Below are positions 1 through 11,567 of a stretch of DNA of 64,000 nucleotides, one piece after another. The notes under the pieces are model-generated. The model did no database searches and was not told where the DNA came from. It worked only from the letters and a program-made list of their open reading frames with translations. Source of the stretch: Linanthus parryae (lineage: Eukaryota; Streptophyta; Magnoliopsida; Ericales; Polemoniaceae); contig JALGPY010000010.1 in assembly GCA_023055425.1 (NCBI GenBank), forward strand, positions 52,923,665-52,987,664. The letters are read 5' to 3'. Numbering within the stretch: position 1 is the stretch's first letter; every line of letters starts with the position of its first letter. Position numbers and translations under genes: made by a program.

Positions 1-559
1 CAGTTTTTAGAAAGCTGAGAGGGAGTTATTTTTCCAGAAAGTGATTTTGATTAATTTAAATGTAACCGATTTTAAGTAACCTTACAATTTTTTATAATAT
101 AAATAGTTATCTTTACGAAAATCATACGTGTTATATATTTTTGTCATTTTACCCTCTCACAGCAAGTTCACAGTTGAACCAAACACAAAATTACTATATC
201 AATATTTCACAGCAGCTTTTACGTAATATTTATCAAACAACATTTTATCAAGAATTTACAGCAGCTTTTCCACAGTGTTTTCACACAACAACTTTCTAAC
301 ACCGCCACAACATTCCCAAACTAGCCCTTTATCCCATAATAACTCGAGATTTACAACTCGTTTTGCAATTTCACAAATTGGGATTGTCTTAGAGCATCTT
401 CCACAGTTAAAGTCAAATTAAGCCAAGTTCTATATTTGGTGGAAAAAAATAGTTTGGCATCCCACAAATTGTTGTACCGTTTGATTTTAGAAATCGGTAT
501 ATGGTGACAGATTATTCTTGGATGGCAAAACACAAGCTATCAAATAAAGGATAAATTGG
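1..559. other. AT-rich stretch without a gene
   Basis: I see no coding region. The first 340 bases contain repeated short blocks of the type CAGCAGCTTTT, as found in some hAT-like MITEs, but I could not define both ends, so this is only a suspicion. The rest is plain AT-rich sequence. Confidence 0.4.
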
Positions 560-735
560 CTCACAACTTAGAGAATCCACTCTAAGATATAGAACCAAGG
601 CTCACCACTTAAAGAATCAACTCTAAGGTACATAACATGATGTAAATGACTCGCCACTTAATGAATCCACCTTAAGATACAAAACGTGTTACATTCACCA
701 CTCTAACGAATCCACCAAAGAGATACAAAATTTAG
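560..735. repeat. Degenerate tandem repeat, four units of 41-49 bp
   Basis: Four related units start near 560, 601, 650 and 694. Each has the form CTCACCACTT, then GAATCCACTCTAAG-like, then GATACAAAAC-like sequence. The spacing is uneven and the units are diverged, so this is an old tandem array. No coding potential is apparent. Confidence 0.6.
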
Positions 736-1340
736 AGAGATAACCCAAATGTTTAAACTAAATAATAATCAAAGTTTGAATAATTCATGAGGTTACAACC
801 CTTATTTATCTTGGAACAACCCTCCAAGAATAGAAACAGTCACAATTAATGTCATGTGACTAAATTGTAGAACTACAACATTCTAGTATCAGTGACTTAT
901 TTAATAGCTGATAACAAGTCTCAATGATTGGTCAGCTAATACAACTTCTAACACTTTAATTAATGCTTTGATAGAATAAAAGTTTTGGCGATGTGTTGTA
1001 TTCTCGAGTAGAAAACCTTTCTTACACCACAAACACAGACTAGTAAAATGAGGATATCTCCTTCTAGAAAAATCCAAATGATTCGCCGTTTGAAGCGTTG
1101 GAAAATAGACTCGAATACCTTTCCAATGATGTGCGGGTTGGTTGGTGATGATCTTTCAATTGGAATCGACATTACTTCAAAGTTGACCTAAAATCTAGTT
1201 CTCGCATTAAACAACTCATTTGTTGCTTCTAAATGTCCTTCAATCCCTTAGTTAAATGACGTTAGTCAAGTACACATAATAATGTATTCCTTGTGGGATC
1301 TCACCGGCGTCAAATTGACTCTTAAATACACAATTTCATA
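736..1340. other. Non-coding stretch, nothing recognised
   Basis: An open frame of about 70 codons on the minus strand (960-1172) has no family I recognise, and there are no splice or promoter signals around it. I see no repeat ends. Confidence 0.4.
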
Positions 1341-1524
1341 GTAGTGGCGGTGACTGAGGTGGAGTGGCCGCAGTGGTGGCGGAGGGATGACGGCATAGGC
1401 GGTGATGGTGGTGGAGTGGTGGCCGACAATGGTGGTGATGGTGGTAGCAGTGGTGGCGGCAATTGATGTGGTGACAGTGTTAGCTGGGTGGCATTGGTGG
1501 TGATGGTAGTAGTGGAGAGGGTGC
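1341..1524. repeat. G-rich triplet low-complexity tract (GGT/GGC/GAT)
   Basis: The top strand is almost entirely GGT, GGC, GTG and GATGGT-like triplets for about 180 bases and is very poor in C. It stands out from the AT-rich surroundings. A translated Gly/Val/Asp-rich peptide would be low complexity, and no proper start or exon context is visible, so I treat it as a simple repeat. Confidence 0.65.
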
Positions 1525-1645
1525 CAAAATATTCAAAAATGACTATATTTAGGAGTTTGTAAGTTTTTTAGATCATTTGAGTGCAAGTATTTTACCAATT
1601 AAATTATACTATGGAACTAGTTGTGAACAAAAATACAAAAGTAAA

Positions 1646-1740
1646 TTGGTGCTAGTTCAAGTGTTATAGCGTTTAAAAGCTGAAGCATGAGATTATGGGT
1701 TTAAATCCGATAGACGACAAACATGTATGTGTAAAAAAAA
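1646..1740 (+). mobile_element. tRNA-derived SINE, copy 1
   Basis: The segment has a box A-like block (GCTAGTTCAAGTG at 1651), a box B-like block (GGGTTTAAATCC at 1697-1708), then GATAGACGACAA and a short A tail (1733-1740). The order and spacing match the element at 15853-15968 on the other strand, including the words GATxGACGACAA and CATGAG upstream of box B. I infer one SINE family copied by LINE machinery. No convincing target-site duplication was found for this copy. Confidence 0.55.
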
Positions 1741-1754
1741 CAAGAAGTATATAA

Positions 1755-3692
1755 AAGAATATTGAAAGTATAATGTCAAGATTTTGGTGGGCTGCTAACA
1801 TTGATAAGAGAGGTCTTCACTGGACTACTTGGTCTAAGCTTTGTTTCCACAAGTACAATGGTGGCCTAGGTATGAGGGATATGGAAACTTTCAACCTCTC
1901 TTTATTAGCTAAACAGGTGTGGAGAGTTTTCAAGAATCCAAACCTTCTTATTTCCAAGGTGTTGAAGGCAAAATACTTCAGACACAGTACTATCCTTCAG
2001 GCTGATAAGGGCTGTACTCCTTCTTACATTTGGAGAGGTTTAGTTAAAGCTAAAGATTTGATAAATCAAGGCTGCAGACATATGGTGGCTAATGGGGACA
2101 ATATCCATATTTATAGAGATAAGTGGATTTTACAGAATGGAGGCAGGAAAGTTTTCAGCAATCCCACTCTTCCTATGGATGCCACAGTTAACTCTCTTAT
2201 TACAGAGAACAGACATTGGAATCAATCTTATATCTCTCAACATTTCAGAGAAGAGGATTTCAGAGGTATTCTACAGACCCCCATCAATTACAGAATCACT
2301 AATGACACAGTTTGTTGGAATCACACTACAAATGGAGCTTACACAGTTAAGTCAGGTTATAATACTGCTTACTCTTACAAACAGTACAGAACAATTTCTA
2401 AGGAAGTGGGAGATTCGAGTAATGGTATTGCAGAACAAGACTGGAAGAGGATTTGGAACTTACCTGTTCCCGGCAAAATCAGGTTTTTTCTTTGGCGCTT
2501 CTGTTGCAACACTCTGCCAGTCAAATGCAATCTCACTCATCGTGGTATTAAAGTTGATACTGTGTGTGTGTTGTGTGGTTTCCCTGAAGAAACACAAAGA
2601 CACTTATTCAGAGATTGCTCTTATTATAAATTTATTTGGAAAAATTTCGGCAACAAACTGGACTTATCTTGTGCTACTACGGGGGAAAGAGCTTGGCTAA
2701 ACTCCATTCTTCAACAAAATGATAACAGCAGTCAAATCCTTTTTGTGGCCTGTATATGGATTATCTGGAGAACTCGAAACATCAAGGTGTTTGAGAATAA
2801 GGATCAAACTCACAAACAAATACTCAACTGGATTGAGTTATTAATAGTAGATTGGAGTTTACAAGTTCAAACTGAAACAACTACGGTTTCTGAAGACTTA
2901 CCAATGTCCTGGAATCCTCCGCCTCAAGATGTTCTCAAAGTCAACGTTGATTTTGCGTCTTCTAAGGCAAATCTGCGTGCCTGTGCAGGTTCAGTTGTTA
3001 GAAATCATAAAGGGGATTTCATCCTAGCTGCCTCAATCCCGATTCAATGCTTCACGGATTCTAATCTCGGCGAAGCAACAGCACTATTGGAGACTGCTCG
3101 ACTGATTAGGGATCTTGGCTATGAAGGTAAGCAAATCTTGTTTGAGGTTGATTCTCTAAACGTGGTTAATTGGGTTAACAAGAGTAAGAATTGGTACAAC
3201 GAATGGGAGGGCATTTTGGCAGAGCTTCGGCACTTCATCAACCAGATCTTCAGAAGCAAGCTCTTATTTATAAGAAGAGAAGGCAATCGAGCGGCTCATG
3301 CACTCGCAACGATGAGTCTGGAAGAGGAAGAGGTTAAGGTTTATACAGTGTATCCACCGGGACAGATTCAGCTCATCATTCAAAGCGATGTGGATAGACT
3401 CAATCGACAGGATGAAGATCCATCTCCCCTTCCTGCTAGATGAATCGTTTTCTCTTCTACGCCTGTTTGTTGTTATTTCTTTTTAGTCTTTGTCTGGTTT
3501 TGTTTTATTTTCTTTTGGGCTTGTTGTTTTAGTTTGGGCCTGGTGCTTTGTACTGTTTTTCTGATGGGTAAGGCCTATATCCCCCCATCTGTATGTTTAT
3601 GGGTTGGGAGCCCAATTTAATTAAAGCGGGGTTTATACCGCCCTACCACAAAGGTAGGTTCCATCAAAAAAAAAAAAAAAAAAAAAAAAAAA
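1755..3692 (+). mobile_element. 5'-truncated L1-type LINE with poly(A) tail
   Basis: LINE homology begins abruptly at about 1755-1761, inside the end of the reverse transcriptase region, and runs through ORF2's end, a 3' UTR and a 27-base A tract (3666-3692). 5' truncation with an A tail is the expected product of target-primed reverse transcription. The flanks share only the short word AATATT, so I do not claim a target-site duplication. The tail is long and pure, and the ORF is open, so this is probably the youngest of the LINE pieces here. Confidence 0.85.
1773..3443 (+). pseudogene. LINE ORF2 C-terminal fragment: reverse transcriptase end, zf-RVT and RNase H
   Basis: The frame is open for 556 codons. 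It starts with the thumb-like motif SRFWWAAN and HWTTWSKLC, followed by the zinc-binding reverse transcriptase domain typical of plant non-LTR elements (residues ~215-300; motif CVLCGFPEETQRHLFRDC). The end is an RNase H of the RVT_3 type (residues ~385-520) with the expected acidic residues in VNVDFAS, GEATALLE and EVDSLN, and a late REGNRAAHALA motif. It lacks the endonuclease and the catalytic reverse transcriptase core, so it cannot act alone. The first ATG is an internal methionine; the same frame continues upstream to a stop at 1752. Confidence 0.9.
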
Positions 3693-4545
3693 TATTTTAC
3701 TACCAAGAGGAACGACAAGCTAGTGTCACTGATTTTTTGGGGGATTTAATTTTTTTTTATAAATGTGTATTTTTTTGTTTTAAGTCTCATAAAATAGTGC
3801 CTAAAATGTTCTTCCTCGGCAAGTGGAAGCCGAGGGGGTGTTCTCCTTCCCCCTTCCATCAAGGGGTTGGAGACCACATTTTTTTCCTCTTCCCCTCGTT
3901 TTAATACACACATTTCTAGGATATATTAAAAAAACTAAAATACAACAGATAGGTTTATCCATTGTCAACCTCTCCAATTTCAACAACTAAAATGAAGAAT
4001 TGAGGGAAAACGAGGTATCGACTAGAGATGGTCTTAACCAAGTGAACATACCATTTTTTTTCATTTAGACAAATACGCCCATCTGATATGACTCACGACT
4101 ATACAATAAATGGATGGACTTCGAGTGTAATTGTGAAACAAGTTTGCAAAGTCTAACTTAGATAGCCATAAATACAACAGAAAACCACCAAACCTTGCTT
4201 TTAGAGAGAGAACGGGGAGAACTTTGCTTCTAGAAAGAGAACCCATTTAAAAACTTCTGCTTAATTGTGTCAATATTTTACTTAGCTTACTAGAATTACA
4301 AAAAGTGTTCTCATTCAAAACTCCCAATCATTCACCAGTCGCCAGGCATGTACACTATCACTTTCAAATTAATATTAAAGAGTTCAATCCAGTGAAAATC
4401 AGACTCTAACATCGACTTGCACATGTCACAAGCTACAGAAGGATAACGATCGTTGCATGGGAACCTTAGCTTCGCGGCAATAGAGGGTAAATGAGAATAT
4501 AGCCCTCATTACTTTGCTATAGATGATGATTTTTTATTGAGGGCC
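3693..4545. other. Gene-free spacer downstream of the LINE
   Basis: AT-rich sequence with short homopolymer T tracts. The open frames over the poly(A) tract and after it are lysine or low-complexity artefacts. Nothing recognised. Confidence 0.5.
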
Positions 4546-4712
4546 GCTATGCTTCACCCTTTTTTCTTCACCCTTCAAATTCACCTCCTACATGTCAAGA
4601 TATGATTGTGATAATTATTTATTTTAAAATATTTCTATAATTACATCACCAATCAAAAACACCCACATATGGAGTGAACTTGAAGGGTGAAGAAAAAAGG
4701 GTGACGTTTAGC
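4546..4712. mobile_element. Small MITE with terminal inverted repeats
   Basis: The left arm GCTTCACCCTTTTTTCTTCA (4551-4570) is repeated inverted at the right end as TGAAGAAAAAAGGGTGA. Including flanks, the arms are about 35 bases with a few mismatches, and the whole unit is about 167 bp. It has no coding capacity. I could not fix the target-site duplication. Confidence 0.65.
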
Positions 4713-5139
4713 ATTTCTCTTTTTTATTTTATTTTATGAATAAGACTTGCCCGCTGCAAAAGACATGCATCAGCATCACGAAAACCTTTTGTTCAGTAAC
4801 ATATTGCGACCTAGGTATTTAGACCACTCTAACGACAAAGAAAGAAAGAAAAAAAAATCAGATCTACAGAAGAAAAGAGAATAGCCCAAATGACAACGTC
4901 CAGCCCACACTTAAGATTAGTTGACAGAAGAAACACTGCAAGCTTTGCTGTCAACCGCCAAAAAAGTTATCATGTTACACACATTTATCTAGCCCAGGCC
5001 CCTGCAGCTTCAAGACCGCTAACAGTCATCATCCTCAACGACACACTTTCATAGAGTTGATGACAAGAAAACCGTCTCGGATGCAACTTGTGGCCGTTCA
5101 AAAAAGTCTAGTCGTTTCATGAAAACGCCAGAGGATGAA
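4713..5139. other. Spacer and probable 3' untranslated region of the hydrolase gene
   Basis: No coding sequence is seen. The part next to 5140 lies directly downstream of the hydrolase stop codon on the minus strand and should contain its 3' UTR. I see no strong polyadenylation cluster I would commit to. Confidence 0.35.
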
Positions 5140-7941
5140 CTAAACGGATGGTTCTCTGAGAGCTACGGGTAAATCTAGTTCTGGTTCAGACTCGCCAAGA
5201 GGAGAAGCAGCTGTCTACCAAGTCTTTGGTCACGTCTCCTAAACTAGAAGATCCCCACTAGAAAATTTGTAGCAAGTATTAGTAACTCATTAATCATTTT
5301 TCTCTTCAAAAATATTAGTAAATAAATGTTTCAAGGTAATTATTTGACGCGAAAAATGAAAAAAGAATCGAGTTATAAATTACCTTAGGATTGAAATCCT
5401 TGTCAACCAGTCGTGCCCGTACACCGGGGGAATGAAAGTTGATGAAAAATAGATGTAGTTGTAAGATGGAAAAAGAGAAAAACATTTCAACTATCCAAGT
5501 AACTATCCACGTAAAGAGGTCAGAAAAGCAAATACCTCTTGGAAATCATTAGAGACCTGTTTGGTGATCCAATTTGTGGACGGACATTCGGTATTCGCGA
5601 ACTAAGCATTGGTCTAGAGACTCAAACCTACCTTCTCGTATCTGAATTCAGCACATATATTAGTATATCAGAAACGTTACTGCTGAGGGAATCCAATAGA
5701 GTCCGACTAAGATTTCAAGGATTACGAGCTCACCGACTGCAATGTCACTCTTAAGCTCAATGGAGATGCCTCCTTCAGTTTCTTGAGGGCTGAAGTACAC
5801 CATTCATCCGAAGACTCGGCCGCCTCATTTTCCTATCCAAGTCATTTGATCATTTCGTCTCAGTTTAATGATAAGACAACATGCGAAATGGTATTCGGCA
5901 TGAACCATTGTCATATGCAAAAGACAGCCCTCTAGTTACATAAGACTCTGTATCTTCCAAGGAATTTGACGTGAACCAGTGTCATAAGCAAAAAACAGCA
6001 TACGAAAATGGCCTTTGCCTGTTCTTTGTACTTTCGAATCTCTTATACTTCTTCTGCGTGAAAAATGTTCCAAATCAAAAGCTATAGCCACTAGTTGCCT
6101 TTGTTAACGAGGTAGGCATGACAAGGGTTTCTAAGCTACCACCTGAGGAATTTCTCCAACATCCTATTTAATATTTATCATCATACATCAGCAAACAAGT
6201 TCAGCTTTGCTATATAGTAGATCCAGAGATTCAAATGCCACTAGTGCCTTCGTACTTTTTTAAACCTCAAATACTTCTTCTCACTAACAAATGGTCCATC
6301 AGTACTTGAACAATCCGAAAGTCGCACTAACAGCTACCTAATACTGAAGGATTTGGTGGGACTGAAACGTTCCGAATTTAATTTTGGGGGGCTGAAATGC
6401 TAACTAAGGAAAACCTTAGGGTACAGAAACTATTTTGCTCGAATCTCTACCAAACAAAATTGGTGACTTTTGAGTGAAATGTGGGACTACATTGGATTTT
6501 TTTCGCACACACTTGCACGCAAATATGAGATACTACTAATACTTACCAGTTACCAGAGCACCAATAATTTCTTCAACTGTATCTTGGCTGAAACATTTGT
6601 CAATCTTCTCAATCCTGTGTTGCAAGCAGAAGAATAAGAAAATATTAAACCCATGTAAACATAATCAAGGTAAAGATAACTCGTGTACTTGAGCAAACAA
6701 ATTAAAAGATCACTGGCTCACTGAATCGCAAGTCTAATTCCACTGTGATATCAACCACATAATACCTCCAGTTATTTGGGGCTTGGTATACTTAATTACT
6801 CTAATAAAAGTAACTTATATAACCTAACTCTTCGTGAAATAAAACCAGCCAAATAGAGTCTAACAGTTCATCATATGGATGTACCACGTGGCAAGTGCCT
6901 TTACTTGCTGACCAAGTCAACACACGCTAACTGACAATATACAAACATCTATAACCACAAAATCACAAACAAACCACTCACTTTTACATAGAATCTAGCC
7001 ACAACGAAAGTGTTCTCTTAATATCTTAATGCACAAGAATTTAGAGAATAGATTGCAGTAGACACTTATTTCCTACCTGTAACAGTAAACCACCAAATTA
7101 AAGAAGACTTAAAGAAATGAGATGATCCATTCATGACAACAGAAAATTAAAGTGTAGACAGTGCAAGAATATTTCAGCAGTTGCTATTCTGTGTATTGCA
7201 GAGCAATTCATCTAGTAATATTCAGAATAGAAAAAATAATAAAATAGATGAACAGGAAAATAAAAAGATTAAAAAAACGGAAATTACTTATAGAGGGCGC
7301 TCCGCTTGTCCAGGTAGACAAGGTCACTTTGTGCAAGAGAGTCCTCTATGACAGAAGCATCATCCGTAGTTAATTTTCCAAGCCGTTCTTCTATCCATGG
7401 TAGTCTCTGTTATTAAGAGCAAAATCCTTAAGTTACTTGCAGGATGAGATAGAGTAAGAGTACACTCGCCACATAAAACGGAACTGAGAACAAACTGCAT
7501 TGAGAGAATAATGTGTAGCAAGGCCGCAGGCGATCATTTCCACTCCATTAAGCTTTTCCCCTGTTAGAGCCAAGTATTCCCCTGAAAGAACAATAAAATG
7601 AAGGGTTTCAAGAGTTGAAAAGTTGTAAATTACTGTTTCTGAAACAAATCGCATCCATGATTCCTCGTAAAAAGTGCAAAAGGAGAACTCAAGCTAAAGA
7701 TATGCTCCAGCACTATAAAACTCAAGGACAAAGCCGAGTGTAGGGAATAATGGAGAGCAAGGCTATCTTCCTTGTTACAATAAAATGAGCATTCATGCTG
7801 CTGCGCTGTGTATGGTAATATAGTTCCTTTTATTGCTAGGTAAGAAGGATAAGGTGAAACATCGAATATCTAAATTTTGTATATTTTATATTTAATACAA
7901 ATGAGTCTTGCCTGTAACTAATACCTTCGATCCCCTCAACA

Positions 7942-7979
<38 letters not shown>

Positions 7980-10900
7980 AAACTAATACCTTCGATAGTT
8001 TGTCCCAAGGAAGAATAATGCTATCTCATGTTTCAGAGTTGCGAACTTCCAAAATTTTATAACTGGTTGGACACCAGAAGGTAACAGCCAAGAGTCATAC
8101 TATGTTATTAGAGAATTATACAGGGTAGTTTCCTCTAGGAATATAAGCCCTTTGGATTCATTAAATGCATAAATTACTAAATGCTCTTATGAAAAGGGAA
8201 GTAAGGAGTTACTTTATTTTATTGATAAGTCATGTCGGAGTGCAGGACTTGAGACAATGTAAAGCTTTTCAAGATATGCATAATATAACATAACTGAGTG
8301 AGGAATTTGGGGGTGTTCGGTCCAGCTCTTAGAAGTAAATGGTGATACATAATGTGGTTCAAACGGGTAAGACGGTAAGTTATGGGGACGTGCAATTGAT
8401 GGAAAACGTAGGACGATGCTGTGGAGGTGGCTGTCGAAAGAGGTATCAACAGTTCAAAGAGTTGGTTTTTTTGGACTTCCTAGTAGCATCTGATGAGGAC
8501 AGCCGGACTCATTAGAACAGCGTCTTACTATATGAGAGGAGCTTTCAGGTCAAGTTCTGGCATATGATGTAGACACGCACTTCTCTCAGCCGTTTTTCCA
8601 GGACATACCTCCAACAAGAACACTTCCATGGATGATGAACTGAAAATTCTCAAGGGTTAATTACAAGTTGCATACCCCCAGACCCCAGTTTACCGAAACT
8701 GTCTTACCGCAACCTCATTCCTAAAACTGCTTAATTATAACCCCGATTCGCAAACTGACTTGCAAGGCAGTTTTGAAAAAAAAAAATCACTCAATTAACA
8801 CAACCCGATGGCATTTTCGTCAATCTCATGATGTCTATGATGCACATGCATCACATTGTGCTAGAGAATGGGAATGCAGTTAGATAGTTTTAGAAAGGGT
8901 AAAAGACACTTCACCCCCTCAAGGTTGATACAAAGACACTTTCACCCCTTCCAGTTTAGGGAATGACACATTCACGCACCCTTTCAGTGTGCCAAATTCA
9001 AAACACCTACACTCCCTAAATGTGAGGTCATTATTCTGGAGTGGGAGTTTGTCACTGATAGTAGTTTTTGGAATGAATTTGCCCTCTAGAGTGTGGAATG
9101 ATACAATCAAGGGTGTAATTGGCATACCGTACGGGTGAAAAAGTCATTTCCAAACAGGAAGGGGGTGAAAGTGTCTTATGTCAAACCTGAGGGGATAAAA
9201 GTGTCGTTTACCCTTTAAGAATGGAGGTTGCAATCAGACATTTCCGGTAAACTGGGGGTAGGCAACCTGTAATAAGTCAATTCTTAATGGGATACTCCAG
9301 GGACCCATCTTCACACAAATTGAATGATTGAATCTTCGAAATACCTGGTCCAAAAAATTTAAATATATTCATTTGGTTGAGGTGCCATGACCTTTACATA
9401 TATTTAGTTGGTTGAGGTGCCACAACTCAAATGATGATCCCGTTCACAACAAAAGGTCGGCTTCTTCCTCAATAAAGCATTACTAATTAATTCTTTCTAG
9501 CAAAATCTTATGTTTGGTACTATACTTACTTGTGTGCGGGTGTCATGGGAGGTCTGTTCCGAGAATCGATTTGCCCTGTTACGGAAAGTTTGAATTCGGA
9601 AAGTCGGCTAAAAGTGTTCAAATTTTGGACACAGGTGACGGTATACCATGTCATTGCAATAACTTCACATAGTAAATACTCCATTTAGGTTCTCAATTTT
9701 CAGAACGATTATTTTGACCAAAAACGGATTTAGAGTGTTTGCAACTCATCAATCGATAAGCAAGAGGAACATGCCGGTGAGCTTAGAGGATGGTCACTTG
9801 GTCAGTGAGCTTTAGAGTTTAGACGACCACAACTTTGACAACAACTTCTAACAACGTGAAGAAAAGGAAATGGAGGCAAGGGGAAAGAAGAAACCAAACA
9901 CCGATTTACTATCTAACAGTGATTAAAAACCTTGGAGCATGGGACAGATGGAGGCCATATCCGCCACATATCTCATACCCTTATCTGCAAGGATAATATT
10001 GTACACGGCTATGGCGCCGAGTAAATTGAAGAGTCCGGGTAAATTTGAGTTCTGGGCAGTGTCAAGATCAGAGGACATTTTCTTCATTTCAAGCTTGGCA
10101 CATAGAGGGAGAAGTATATATAATCTTAACCATTACATGTCATCCTTCTTCAGGAACCACAATATGATTTATGAATGCAATATCAAATATTTGACTCTGA
10201 TGTAAGTGTCCAAATACAACCAACTGTGACATAGGGAGTATAATCAATGGATATGGGTCAAAAAAATCCAAGAAACAGGATGAATTTTTCCATAAACACA
10301 TACTTCCACAAGACATATGTCCATCCAAATATTCTGTCCAATTAAGTTACTAGCACAAACAGTCATGTATACACTCAGGTAAAATGATCAAACATAACTT
10401 CATATTTTGCATCACTACCTGACGTATGTAGAAAGAATCTCGAAGAAGCAAATTCAAATGAAGCAACATTGCATGGAAACTCAAACAGATTGTGTATGTT
10501 TACGGTAGACATTACCTAAATAACCAGGAAGACGAGATAGAAAGTAAGAATCCCCAGCATCAGGATGGAATCCAATTTGAGCTTCTGGAGTTGAGAATAC
10601 CTGCCATTGCAGTGTAATTATTGCAACATTAGTGAGAGAATATACATTGTAGTATCAAGGAAAGTCCATTCTCGCATGATTAGGCACTTGTGACATCCAA
10701 ACATTTTGTCACTACTACTTGATTAATTGAGTCACTAAATATAACTCATGGCAGATGTTACACATGATAGTTTAAAATGTGTACTGGTGAGACAGGAGCC
10801 CTGTGGCGATGAGAAAGGTGATATGGATTTGGTAAGTTCTCAGGACCATGCAAGACTAAGATGAATTTGAATGGTTCCTTTGTAGCAGTCATTTATGACA

Positions 10901-11536
10901 AACCAAACTTAGGCTATGTTCGAAATTTGGAAAAGGTGAGGAAAATGAAAGGAAAAGAAAACAAAATCATGGAAAATATTTGTGTTTGGAAAAGAGAAAA
11001 CAAAAGGGAAATAAAATGAAAGGAAATTCAAAGGAAAATTTATAAAAGGAAACGAAAGTAAAAAAATCGCCCAAATCGGGCGGAAAACGTCGAGAAATCT
11101 ATTCGCGTCTCTTGACCATGACCAGGTACGTCTCTGCCTCTCTCTATCGTTCTCTGGTCTCTTTCTCCTCTCTGGCAAAATCATTGTCGCCGCCACCCAG
11201 TCTGAGAAGAGCTGTCACCGGTGACAACATGATGAACGGCGATTGGGACGGTGGTAAGTCTAGGGAGGATGAAGATGATTGATGCTCTGTTTATGTTCAG
11301 ATTCAAAAAACCAGAATGGTGTAAGGTGATTGTCCGCACCCATGGAGAGGTAAATTTAGCCTGAATTCATTCTTATTTCCTCTGTATGACTGTATTGGAT
11401 TCCGTGGATCTGACTGATGGGTTTTTGACGTTGTGGAGGTCGTTGTGGTTTGATTGATTTCAGGACATGGTTTTGGTGGTGGCGGTGGCGGTTCCTCTCA
11501 GTTGTCAACTGGTTGTGGTAAATGAGAGAAGTGTGT

Positions 11537-11567
<31 letters not shown>

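Noticed and set aside
960..1172. 70-codon minus-strand frame as a gene
   Set aside because: No recognised family, no promoter or splice context.
1740..1765. Target-site duplication for the 5'-truncated LINE
   Set aside because: Only AATATT and A-rich sequence is shared with the flank after the A tail; too short to claim.
2092..2700. 202-codon plus-strand frame
   Set aside because: Shadow frame of the LINE ORF2 fragment at 1773-3443, which carries the domain motifs.
3593..3904. 103-codon plus-strand frame over the poly(A) tail
   Set aside because: Its centre is a lysine run encoded by the LINE's A tail; not a gene.
8919..9125. 68-codon frame in intron 7
   Set aside because: Lies within the inverted arms of the nested MITE.
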